Origin: Adiantum capillus-veneris
Lineage: Eukaryota > Streptophyta > Polypodiopsida > Polypodiales > Pteridaceae
Direction of reading: 5' to 3'
Assembly (NCBI GenBank): GCA_014529385.2
Contig: CM043955.1
Span: 140,310,206 to 140,374,205 of the forward strand
Length of the DNA: 64,000 nt
Shown here in pieces: positions 1-10,624 of the stretch. The position numbers were made by a program, and so were the translations under genes. A model generated the notes under the pieces. The model ran no database searches and had not been told where the DNA came from. It was given only the letters and a program-made list of their open reading frames with translations. The first letter of the stretch is position 1; the number at the start of each line of letters is the position of its first letter.

Positions 1-134
1 CAATTTTTGTTCTTTGGCACTTACTCGCCCAAACATGCTCCAAAATGAATGCAATCTTGGCTATTGGCTTCTAAGGTCCCTTAGAATGCAAGGATATGCC
101 CCAGTTTAGCTTTTGAAGTCAATAGGGCCAAAAA

Positions 135-1409
135 GACATCATACGCATATAAAGTCTTTTTACTAGTTTGAGGAATTTTTGCAGGTTTGTGCTTATGATA
201 GTGTGCTTATACCACGTGTGTAGTCTGAAATTCAAAAAATGTTCAATATCATCAAAAACACATTATACGTGTATAATGTCTTTTTGACCCAATTGAAATG
301 AATCTTGCTCCAGAGGTAGTTCAACACTTAGGGACTTCACAGATATTCTCTAACTTGAGTTTGGAATCAAGTTTGTTCAAGTTGTGGCCAAAATGGGTGT
401 GTAGAATGTTTGAATTGTTTCTTGGTCTTTTCAAGCTTAGATTTTGGTCCAAATGCAATAAAATTTAAGCTATGGTCTCTCTCAATGCTCTAGGCCACTT
501 GGGAATACACATTTGTATAATTTGAGTATAATCTAGGCCAAAACACATCATACGTGTATAAAGTCTTTTTGACCAGAATAAACTTAAATTTCTGCCCAAG
601 GTTCTCCTTTATGTGTACACAAAGCATATGTGCTCAAAATCAAGTTTTGATGCCAATGTTTCCGCAATTCACCACTTTTCTTTATTTTTGGCTAGAATAT
701 GAAAAATTCTCTCCAAATGTCAGGTTGGATGAGCAAATGGTGTGAAATCTTGCAATCAAGTTTATAGCTATCTTCCAAGTGCTTTGGTGATGACAAACAT
801 GCAGGTTACTGCCCAAATCTAAGCTGGAGACATTTTATGAGTATAATGTCTTTCATCTCAGATTTCAGATCTATTTCTATCCAAGTTCCCCTATTTATCA
901 GCAACATGTACATGTGTTTACAGCAAAATTTAAAGCTCAAAAGTGCTCACAAACACAAAATTTTGTCTTTTTAGTCACAACCACTCCGTCTTTTGGCTTT
1001 TGGTCCCCAAATCTATGCCAAAACTCACTCAAGGTGTCCCTAGGGTATAAAGATTCTTTTGAACACTTTGGTACAGTTAGTTTCCACAATTTTGGTCTCT
1101 TTTTAACCCTGGAGACTTTATACGCGTATAAAGTCTAGCCTTGCACAATTGAGATTTTTATGTGCAAAGGCCTCTCAAATGTCTTCTTAAGCTCTCAGTC
1201 ATGTAAAACATTTTTGTGAACTTTGTTTTTGCACTGTTTTGACTAAGAATCGGTCTTCTTTCAAGATTTCAATGCAAACAATCAACTCAAGCAAATATTC
1301 TTTGATGGACAATTGTAGATCAAGATCAAATCCTCTACCTAAAGCTACTCCTTAACATAAAAAATGGGATCATTTTGCAATTGTGAGTATATACGCACTT
1401 ATCTGAGAC
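135..1409. repeat. ~285-bp tandem array with palindromic core, left array
   Basis: A 22-bp palindrome (core CATCATACGCGTATGATG with variants) occurs at about 259-280, 544-565, 829-850 and 1114-1135, exactly 285 bp apart each time. A degenerate fifth copy lies near 1385 and an off-phase copy at 135-156. Between cores the sequence is strongly diverged, although several units share TTTTTGACC just after the core and GGCCAAAA just before it. No convincing coding sequence is seen in 1-1400. The same palindrome recurs at 4.2-4.8 kb and 39.0-40.2 kb, upstream of retroelement ORFs, so I infer it belongs to the LTR or untranslated leader of a gypsy family. Confidence 0.75.
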
Positions 1410-1631
1410 ACATGGACTAGCTAATGCCTTCATCACCTCATCAATCACTCAAACTCCAAAACCAATACATTTCTAAACTAAAACCATCAACACGGATGAC
1501 CAAGGCAAGACACACGCTTCCTAGCACCTCTCTATAGGTCCTAACTAAACTAATATAGAAAAGAATACTCTGGTACACCATAGGAAATCTCACCTCATAG
1601 GATTAGTCTAAGGTCACCTATCTAGGGCTTC

Positions 1632-1651
1632 GATCCCCGACAACGGCGCCA
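1632..1651 (-). other. Primer binding site of a minus-strand LTR retrotransposon
   Basis: Read on the minus strand this is TGGCGCCGTTGTCGGGGATC, the TGGCGCCGTTG.CGGGGA primer site typical of plant gypsy (Tat/Athila-type) elements. It lies one base from TGTTGGCAG at 1653, which would be the edge of an LTR. The internal region would run towards position 1, but only about 150-250 bp look related before the palindrome array begins, so the element seems truncated. Confidence 0.6.
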
Positions 1652-1652
1652 A

Positions 1653-2560
1653 TGTTGGCAGATACGCCGTGAGCGGATGCTAGCATAGTGAGAACAGAAC
1701 CAACGACTCTATGTCGACCGAGGGTGAAGCTTAACCCGTAGGCGCATGGAAACAAGAAGATGGATGTCAACCACCTTCTAAGACAATCTCTAATCAAGGA
1801 AATCAAGTCTAAGCGTTCTTATGCACTAGTGAAAGCATTCCAACCTACGATGCTCATGCTATCCGAAACTATGCCAAATGCATTCAAAATGTCATGTAAC
1901 TCACAGGATATACCCTCCTTATCATGCAATCACTACCCTATGATTGTGACTTGGTATCCGACCTCTAACTACCTCTTGCAACAATCGCGTATAAAGACAG
2001 GCAGCAAAATACATGTTACCATTTTTTGTTGCATATGGTCCTAACGCATAGTTGTACTCCCCATGAACTCATAGGTACAAAGAATTCGTCAAACGGATAC
2101 CCGGTTTGCAAGAAAACTCATTCGGAAGCTTGTAGGAGCTCGCTTTGTGATGTCGTCGGAATCGCACACTCTTGGTGTTGGATGAAAGCCTTCGTTGTTA
2201 CTAACACGTTGACAGTGTCACTTTCGCAATGGACCTTCCATAGAGCACGTAGGGAAGAGAACAAATCACACACTCTCTCTCTCTCAATCACTCTCTCTCA
2301 GACACACACAACACACAATGAAACACAAAATTGATTAATTCAAAAGTTAAGCTTAGGGTTACAAAATTTAGCTTATATACAATTCCTCCCTAGAGGCTAT
2401 TTCCCACAAAGTCTAATGGTTGCTCAAATGTTACAAAAAAATATCATTCGCTTCAAAAATAATGATACAACATATTAGGGAAACTTCTTCTGTGTTCCAT
2501 TGTCAACAAACATCTTGAGCATCTCCTTGTTGGAATCTTCGATGGCATTTCTCCCCTCCT
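1653..2560 (-). mobile_element. Probable LTR of the truncated minus-strand gypsy element (far end uncertain)
   Basis: The segment starts with TG next to the primer site at 1632-1651. It contains a minus-strand TATA-like stretch near 2371-2380 (read as TGTATATAAGC) and a CT-rich tract around 2274-2300, both common in LTRs. No second LTR copy is present in the window, so the distal end is a guess. The short open frames here look incidental. It separates the palindrome arrays at 0.1-1.4 kb and 4.2-4.8 kb, consistent with insertion into one longer array. Confidence 0.35.
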
Positions 2561-4191
2561 ATTTCATGTCATCCTTGATATGAGTCAATGTTGGGGCTGT
2601 TGTAGAGTTGTGGGGAGATGTTGCAGATGGTGATGGGCAGTCCACCTGAGACCTTCTCTATACTCTCTTCCGAGGTGCATATCTTCTTGGGCATATGACT
2701 TGAAAGTGGCTTGATGATGAAGCTCAATGGCCTGGTCGCTGACAAAAAGTGCTCATAGATAATTGAATTTTGGTCCAAAAATGGTGGTCTTTAGTGTAAA
2801 AAAACTTGTATAGAAAGCCTCTTCAAAAGTACTCATGTAATGGAAGGGATAAACATTAGGTGCACAAATAATCCATGCAAAATTTTTTTGTTAGGTTGCA
2901 TGTTGATATCATATGCCAAGCCTTTATTCCCCTCCAAAAAAGACATCCATTGGGTACCTGCAACATGAACATTATGGTACATATTGATGAAATCTGCTTA
3001 CATTCGACATCTCTTCCATAGGATTTGACAAGATAGATATACTAAGCCTTTGTATTGCTTTATTGCCACGGTGAGAGAGCAAAGAATATATTTCTCATCT
3101 AGCCTCTCATTGGAGTCTAGACCTGGTAATGTTGGATAATTTAACCAATTTGGATGGCTTCTTTGCACTGTTTCATACTTGCACTAGGTTTTGGCTCTAG
3201 GCATTGGGCAAAAAGTAACATCTTGCTAGAGTGGAGAGGGTACTCACATCAAATGAATCAGAAATTTTGGATGCTTATCGAGCCACGCCTTCCTCTGTCT
3301 ATGTTGTCAGTCAGTAGAATGGGCTGCAACCATATATGGGATGTAGCCATCTCTTGCTATATATCTGCTTTGCAACAAAGGCATTCATATATGATTAATG
3401 GCAATGGAAAGATTTTGGTGGAGCATTCTTCATTGATCTTTGTAGGTCTTAATAATTGCACATTGATAGAATGGAGGATTCTCACCTCCCATTCCATGGA
3501 TTTTTTCCAGTGTATCTCATCCATTGTGGTAATTCTCTCCTATAAATCCTTGATTTCTTAATTTGTCAATCTTTGTGTCTTGGTTAGAAGCATCTCTTCT
3601 ATCATAGATTCATTTTCCACTTGCTTTGCTTTCTGTGGAGCAGCGCTCAACTCTGGCACATCTTGAGACGTCTCCTCCTCTCTTTGCTCATCCCTTGTGC
3701 TCTTTCCACCTTGTGCTTTAGATTTTTGTGTCACTTCTATGGTTGATGATGATCGTGCTATTTCCCTTAGTTGATTTTATTGTTCACCTTTAGATCCCCT
3801 TTTTGTATCTTCATCATCTTCATGATTGTTGGTTTGAGTGATTTCTAGCGGCTTTCAATCAAGCTTTGCCTATAATGCCGCCACCAATCCATGTAGCTCC
3901 TCATTGTCCTTTTTTAAAGCTTCATTTTATTTTTTTTAGTTTGTCTTTGCGGGCCATGGTTGTCGTTGTCGTTGTCGCATCTCATCTCATGCGCTCTCCT
4001 ATTCTGACTACTCTTTCTAGCTCTCTAATTTGATCTTCAGTATCTAAGGATGTATAGCTTATATCCAAGAGCTGTGCAAGTCTGGTCTTGATTCTTTCAA
4101 TTGTGTGTTTTGAGTTGTCCAATCCTCTTCCACGATCTCTAATTGTACTTTTGTAATTGCTAGTTTGCCTCCCAATCTCCATTAAGGGCAA
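2561..4191 (-). pseudogene. Degenerate minus-strand coding relic, coiled-coil type, probably retroelement
   Basis: No intact gene. On the minus strand 4191-3982 reads as 69 residues of charged, helical sequence with heptad-like spacing. Further down, around 3550-3160, another minus-strand frame reads for long stretches (a tryptophan-rich segment near 3510-3480) but is cut by several stops. A final fragment lies at 2778-2569. I read this as one decayed gene, probably the coiled-coil ORF of a gypsy-type element, but I recognise no diagnostic motif. Plus-strand open frames in the same interval are likely shadows. Confidence 0.3.
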
Positions 4192-4194
4192 AAA

Positions 4195-4785
4195 GACATC
4201 ATACGCGTATAATGTCTTTCTGGTCAGGATTGAGTCAAACTATGCATATGAGTATACCCATGTGATCTATAACAAATAATGAGCACATAGAACTAATTTC
4301 ATCAAGTGGGAAGCACTATCGGAGCTAAAAAGTGCCAAAATATGGTTTGAGGCAAGTGTATGACTGCATTGCTCATATCTAGCACAAAAAGTATTGAAAC
4401 TGAGTTTGGAAAGCTTTTGAGAGTTTCTTGCACGGTAGAAAATCTATGAAGTGGAAATCTTCTCATTTTGGCCAAATAGACATCATACGCGTATGATTTC
4501 TCAAGGGCATGTTTAGAGACCAAAGCTGACTTTAACGTTAACCTAGGGGTCAAGCACCTCAAGGACAGTTTAAGGACCCAGTTTCACCTAAGTTGAGTCA
4601 TATGGTGGTTTAGAAAACCTCTTGAGGAGTTCAAAAATCTTCTAACAGTTTCAGGAGGATTTAACTATATTTCAGGTGTTAAGACCACAGAAGGAGGCTG
4701 GATTGAGGTTTAATACATCAAGGAGTACCTAAGATTAGAATTTGAGTTGAATCTAGCACATTGGACGTCATGCGCATATAATGTC
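4195..4785. repeat. ~285-bp tandem array with palindromic core, middle array
   Basis: Three copies of the palindrome lie at 4195-4216, 4479-4500 and 4764-4785, spaced 284 and 285 bp. The spacing matches the left array, so both were probably one array before the 1.5-4.19 kb insertion. The array ends 376 bp upstream of the first Gypsy-1 gag reading frame, which suggests LTR or leader sequence. The stretch 4786-5160 has no gene I can support. Confidence 0.75.
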
Positions 4786-5160
4786 TAAGGACCAGATTTA
4801 GGACTTATGTGGTTGGATTGAGCCTGCCAGAGTTTTCCAACTAACTCTAGCAACCCCCTTTATCAAGGCAAATCAATATGAAGAACATATATAGGGAGCC
4901 AATCCTCCAAAAAACAAATTTTGGATGAAAATTACCCGCAAGGTCATACTACTAAACGCTGAATAGTACTGAAGTGGGAATCACTGTTTGACAAAGATTT
5001 GTAGAGTCTAAAATTTTGTATAGATAGCCATCAAAAAGGTCTAGCAAGTGGAGACCAATCTGAAATACACACAGTCAACAAATTGGAGAGCTGATAGACT
5101 AGCCTGGATAAGGAACGACTGAGAAAACTTTTGAGGTAAAAGGTTTGGATTGATAGTCAT

Positions 5161-7641
5161 GTGCTAACAAAATTGATGTATTTAAGATCAGGTAGAAATC
5201 TCCAGAGAGACCGGAGGTCACTAGGAGCCCATGCCAGCTTAGTGTCTACTGAGGAGAGTGTGACCGAAGTAAGAATAGATCCACTAGCACCAATTATAGA
5301 GGACGGTAGTGGGACTGACACCTCTTCAAAGCAATCTATTTACCTCACAGCTAACCAAAACATCACTGTTAATCGACAGAACCAAGTGGGAGGAGGTAGT
5401 ACCTCTAAGAACCCCACTCAAACAACAAGGTATACAACCCTTTACTTAGAAGGACCAAATTCCCATGGGGCTCTGGTATATGCCGATGAAAGGGGACGTG
5501 AAAGCATATGTATTGGGGAAAAACTAGCCGATGGAGTGGAAGCCCTTCTAGTGTATGATTATGGGGATAGATTCCGTTATGATGAGGGAATACATTACCT
5601 CATTGTTAAAGACCCGGATAACTATATAACAAATACGGGGATAATGTTGCAAAAGGGAAGATGATTTCTAAAATCATATAAATACCTCCTCGGATAGATC
5701 TTCCTAACGCCACCCTGATGTTTGACAAGAAGGTGACTAAAGTAGTGACCAACCAAGGAGTGGTAGGAATCTACGAGTACATGAATGGTAGGGCCAAAAC
5801 GTATTTCCGGTGTCTAGCACCTTACGCCTTTGAGCTAAGAACGGAAAAGACTTTATACCTATTTTTGTACAAATCAGGTGAAGGTAGTCTCATAATATAT
5901 GTTGACAAGTATGGACGGGAGTATGCGCCAATAGAGAAATCGAAAGCAGCACAATTGATAAGCACTGGAGTAATTTCAATAGATCCAGTTGCAACTCAAT
6001 GTCCAAACCCTACCCTAGCAAGTCTACAAACCCCTTTGAAGAAGTGGAGGATACGGCAAGGTTTCCATCTAGTCAAGCTAGAGTGGTTGAAATGCCAATT
6101 TTTCCTTCATATCTGAACCCAAATCCTGAAACTTTGCAATCTTGGTTGTGTCCCACAGTGATAAGGGAACATGAATTCTATAGAGGAGAAATCCCTATTA
6201 CAACAGGATCATATGTGACCCCCATAGTATCATCAATGCCCACTTATTCTTACTCTTATCCCAAGGAGGGCAAGGGACTGACGACGATGCCGACCATAGC
6301 AGGATTCCCTTGTATGGAGAGAATCAAGACGGAAAGAAGATTTGCAGCGAAACCACCTGTTGATAGAGCCTATAGAGGATACAGGTTGGAAGAAGCATTT
6401 GATGTCAGATTGAGACATGAACAAGAACCTGTAAGAGGAGAGGGACGAGGAGATTCCACATCTAGGTTGGTAGACCACAGACGTGTTAGACCTTCTCAAG
6501 TACAGAAATGGGTTAACAAGAATTAATCAGGGGAAAGAGACCCCAGAGAACACGTGGAAACATTCTTGAGAGTGATCTGGCAGAAGAGGTTAGGGACTTT
6601 GATACACAGTTTGCCGGATTTGGACTCACCTTAGAGGAAGACGCCGCCACCACCTGATTTGATTTTATTGAAAGACAGGATTTTGCGACCATCCAAGAAG
6701 TATTTTTTGATGAATTTGTGGAGGACTTCTCTCAAAGAGGGATAGCCCACAATACCATCTCACAAATCCATAAGTTCAAGCAGAAAGAGGGAGAATCTGT
6801 CAGGAAAGTTGCCTTACAATTGAAATGATATGTAAAATTCTAACCGATGGAAGAATTACCTACTCAATCTAGACTCATGTTTATATTTATCTACGGACTG
6901 AGAAATGCAGACCTTCAAAAGGATTTGCATATGAAGAAAAGCCCCACTCTGAATAAGTTATTGTGCGATAAAGATCAAAAAGACAGAGATGATGATTTAT
7001 CATCTCAACAAAGTGGAGCTAAGTCCATGAAATCAGCACAAAGAAGTGAGCCGACGATAAATCAAAATCACCTCATAGAGGAGGTGTTGAAGAGGATTAG
7101 CCCGTTTTCTAAGCCACAGGCTAAGCAACCAAAGTGGTGCGCCATCCAACAGAAATGGACGAATCGCGCTACTGAAGAGTGCTACTACAATGAGGGTTAT
7201 GTGCAAGACTGAAAGTATGCTCCCCATGCATAGGTAGCACCTCCCAAAATACCACCAATGCCTAGATATACGGCAGTGAATCTAGGACCAATAGGGGTTG
7301 AAAGACCACAGCCAGTTTTGGGGCAACAACCACCACTCCCATGAGCAAGATCAATAAGTGTGAGGTATACACCCAATGTAGAAGAACCAGAGGAACAAGA
7401 CTTAGTGCCTATACCTATATATTATGAAGAGCCAAGTGGACCTATGGCTTGTCCTGCATATTACCCACTAGAAGAGCTGAGAGCGTCAGAACCATGGAGC
7501 ATGATCGACCAGGTTGGACCACCAACAACGGCACATACAACAGGAGAAAGTAGATATAGTTTAGACGAGAGAACATTGTTGTTCATAGCCAATGGAGGCT
7601 TAGGTGGCCGAGGCCTGCTTACCAACATAGGGGAGTTCTAG
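5161..7641 (+). pseudogene. Gypsy-1 gag region, decayed
   Basis: Open stretches at 5161-5664, 5718-6116, 5999-6526, 6847-7212 and 7360-7641 follow each other in different frames, so the gene carries several frameshifts and stops. The 6680-7212 part has the look of a Retrotrans_gag domain: a segment around 6711-6830 ends in basic residues before the positions matching a conserved ...LFIRGL-like helix near 6880. It is followed by an acidic linker and a W-C-x5-KWT-x5-ECY zinc-ligand-like segment around 7135-7190. Gag proteins form the virus-like particle and package RNA. The gene is in the same orientation as the protease at 9.1 kb and the RNase H and integrase at 35.7-37.8 kb. The first 1000 bp is a less conserved N-terminal region I cannot assign to a domain. 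Confidence 0.55.
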
Positions 7642-7649
7642 GAGTGCCA

Positions 7650-8519
7650 CAACGTTGATACCATGCTATAAGTGTGGGGGACCACCTCATGAAAGACTAT
7701 CCTCATACAAAAAAATTCTGAGTCAATGCGTATTGTTGAGACTGCGGCATCAATCATTTGATCACCGATTGTCTAAAAAATCCAAACAAAGTGGTTAAAA
7801 CAACTTTGAACATCTTGGAGGCAATTTCTTCAAGCAATGGTTCAAAAAATGAAACGGTAATACCTATATAGGTTATCACACGAGCACAAGCTCAAAAAGA
7901 GAAAGGGGAACCCATAATCAAAGAACCAAGACTGAAACCACCTAGCAGTGAACAAAAAAGCCAGCGAAACACATGGAAGGCTAGGAAATCACGGGTGGAA
8001 TCTAGGAAAGAAAGAGAACAGACAACCCTAGCAGAAGAATTAAAACAAACCAAAGACAGATTGGAAAGACTTGAGAGTCAATATGTTCGAAAACCAAAAA
8101 TTTCAAAAGACATAGAGCTTGAGAAGAAAAGGGAACCAAAAAGTGCAAGATCGGAAGGATTTGTATTAGTTGAGAAAGTAAATGAACATCTAGACGCTCT
8201 CTTGAAGGCCTATGAATCAAGGCTTAAAATCAACCAAACACAAGAACAAAGATATATGACATATCCCTATGCAGAGCTAGAAAAACAAAGACTGGAAATG
8301 TGTCAAAAGATGATCCAAATAGTCCAAGCCTTGCTAGAGCCAACGGCAAGAAAACCAAAGGAGTGGGTAGAACTTCCAGTATCTGTACCAAGAACCTCTC
8401 CAACACATGAATTTGAAAGGACAATTGTTAGTCCAAAAACTAAATTGGAACCGAAGAAATCGATTGAAAGACCTGGGATAATGATGAACACTATAGATCA
8501 GGAGTCTGAAGGCTTTTAA
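7650..8519 (+). pseudogene. Gypsy-1 zinc knuckles and coiled-coil linker
   Basis: Around 7665-7795 two cysteine/histidine knuckle-like motifs can be read across a frameshift (a C-x2-C-G-G start, then C-x2-C-G-x3-H-x4-C), the usual nucleocapsid RNA-binding module after gag. From 7995 to 8519 an open frame of 174 residues is rich in E, K, R and L and predicts a long coiled coil (residues about 10-110) with a proline-rich end. Such linkers lie between nucleocapsid and protease in this family. The frame closes at a TAA at 8518-8520. Confidence 0.5.
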
Positions 8520-8559
8520 CCTATCATACCAAAAATGTATAGAGGGGACAATAGCTTGA

Positions 8560-9802
8560 ATGAGCTTTGGAATCAGATAAGAGAAGCCAATGAGGCCAAT
8601 GATTTGAGCCAAAGGGTTAATTAAACCAATATGGGAAGAGATGTCCTTCTTCCTCCTATTGAAGATTTGAGGTGGGACCTCAAGCAAACTTGGAGATGCA
8701 CTTGTGTTGGGGAGACAAGAGATCGATGAGATCTTTGGATAGTCAACCTATATCTCTGAGAACTTTACCCTCTTATATGGGAGAGTATGAAGCAATGTCG
8801 GATGTGAAATTTGTACCATCACAAAGACTCTCTGCAAGAAAAGTGATGGACTCCCAGGGATTGATAACCATATTGTCTACTCTAGTGGCTTGTACCATTA
8901 CTCTCGCCGAGCTTCTTAGAATAAGACCTCACATGTGGACTAAAGTAGGGAAATGCCTAGAAAAATTTGGGGTAAAGGGTCCTACTTCATGAATATAGGA
9001 AGGAATCAGAGAATTAGAGAAGCCTCAACTAAACATGCAACTAGTACCCTTAAACAAGGTAGGATAATATTGTAAAGGGGAAGATGGCAATACCACACTT
9101 CTAGTTGAATTAGAAGGTGTTACCACCATGGCAATTCTTGACAGTGGAGCTGGTGTAGCCATTGACACCAAGGATGTACAGAAGAAATCGGGAAAACCAG
9201 CTTTGAGAACCACCAGAATGAAGGTGCAACTTGCAAATGGTTATATGGAGAGACCCATAGGGCTCCTAGAAAAGGTAGTTCTTACCTCTTGCGGCATTGA
9301 GTACGAGCATACCTTTGCAATAGTGGATTTTGGCAAGAAGAATAACTGCGACATAATACTGGACAACCATTCATATGACAATTAAAGATAGTCCAAGATT
9401 GGGACTATAATCATATATACCTCACAAACATGGAAACCACTAGGAGAATAAAGATTAAGGACCATAGTTACAAAGATGTGGACCAAACCCCGGTAGAGGA
9501 ATTTGACCGCTATGTCAATAGGATCTGAGCTTCTAGCCTGGCTAGGTAAACCAAAGGAATTATGGATGTGTGGAGCATCCAATTGTGGAAGCTTAATGCG
9601 GGAAGAATGTATTCTAGAAAGAGTTATCGAGGATAAGGAAAACATTCCGGAACCTTTCCCAAAGGAGGCCCTAGAACCCTTAGAATGGACGCGTATTCTA
9701 GCAACATTAGATGTGTGTGCTATTACGGAGGAACTGATGACTAAGTTTTGTGACAAGGACGGTTATGATGTGGTTCATTAGGAAGTGAATGGGGTATAGG
9801 AG
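8560..9802 (+). pseudogene. Gypsy-1 aspartic protease region, cut off at X1
   Basis: The frame at 9128-9385 contains LDSGAGVAI at its start, the D-S/T-G catalytic loop of retroviral-type aspartic proteases, followed by a beta-rich segment ending in a CDIIL-like strand, as expected for a retropepsin of about 85 residues. The protease matures Gag-Pol. The preceding 8672-8992 frame and the following 9503-9781 frame (an ILATLDVCA-like segment) are further parts of the polyprotein with small frameshifts between them. The reverse transcriptase expected next is missing: sequence identity is lost near 9.80 kb where X1 begins, and only RNase H and integrase reappear at 35.7 kb. Confidence 0.6.
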
Positions 9803-10131
9803 GGCCTCTTTACTTGGCAGTTTAAGGGAATGCTTAAATCTTAAGCCAAGTTTGACCAAGCCTAAAAGAGAGGGCAAAAAGGCCTATGCTGAGATTTTTT
9901 AAAAAGCCATTTTCATATTTTGAATTTGAAAATAGTTTATTTAGTAACCCAAAAGAGAGGGGGGTAAATGAATTTTCAAATGTCTTTTTTCCACCCCTCT
10001 TCTCTCTCTAACATATAAAACACTCTTTCTCACTTAGAACTCATTGAAGGAGGCACTTTTTAGCACCCCCCCGCCAGAAAAAGTAGATTTTTCACATTCT
10101 CTCACTACATTCTCTCTCTAAAACGTGAGAC

Positions 10132-10133
<2 letters not shown>

Positions 10134-10178
<45 letters not shown>
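10134..10178. repeat. (CT)n microsatellite
   Basis: An uninterrupted CT dinucleotide run of about 45 bp in the 5' leader of the X1 transposase gene. Confidence 0.95.
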
Positions 10179-10180
<2 letters not shown>

Positions 10181-10302
10181 CCCTTTTCTCTCATGCCACT
10201 TCCTCTTCCAATCATTAAGGAACATTCTTGGTTGTCTCTTTCTGAAAAAGTGCAGATCCTCCAAGGTTGCAGATATGTCCTCTCTCCCACTCTCTCTTCC
10301 TT

Positions 10303-10305
<3 letters not shown>

Positions 10306-10358
<53 letters not shown>
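10306..10358. repeat. (CT)n microsatellite
   Basis: An uninterrupted CT dinucleotide run of about 53 bp in the same leader. Confidence 0.95.
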
Positions 10359-10361
<3 letters not shown>

Positions 10362-10624
10362 GCTTCTCCCACTCCAACTCCAGCTGAGTGCAATGGAAAA
10401 CTCCATTACCTTTGTGTGCTGCAGCATTTCTCTCTCTACAGTCATGATCAACAATTCGAATTCAAAAGAGATTGAGCTGCACTCCCTCTCTTTCTTCCCT
10501 CCACAACACAATCTTTTTCTCTTAACTCTGAGTACTCTCCACTTCCTTCCTCCATAGCCACCTTCACCTGCTTGTAGCAGTCACCATTACACATTCTCAC
10601 TAATTTGCTTGATTAACTAACACA

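Larger units (their letters stand above)
9803..10624 (+). promoter_or_regulatory. X1 left end and transposase promoter/leader with CT tracts
   Basis: No gene is seen in this interval. A TATA-like AACATATAAAA sits at 10,010-10,020 after a CT-rich run. The corresponding gene in X2 has AACATATATAC at 13,660-13,670 in the same CT-rich context, so this is probably the core promoter. Between it and the ATG at 10,625 are two CT microsatellites (10,134-10,178 and 10,306-10,358), giving an unusually long pyrimidine-rich 5' leader. Open frames across these repeats on both strands are low-complexity artefacts. Confidence 0.45.

Noticed and set aside
10105-10557. Several overlapping open frames on both strands
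   Set aside because: They are translations of CT/GA dinucleotide runs and flanks (RERERE or SLSLSL repeats), not genes.
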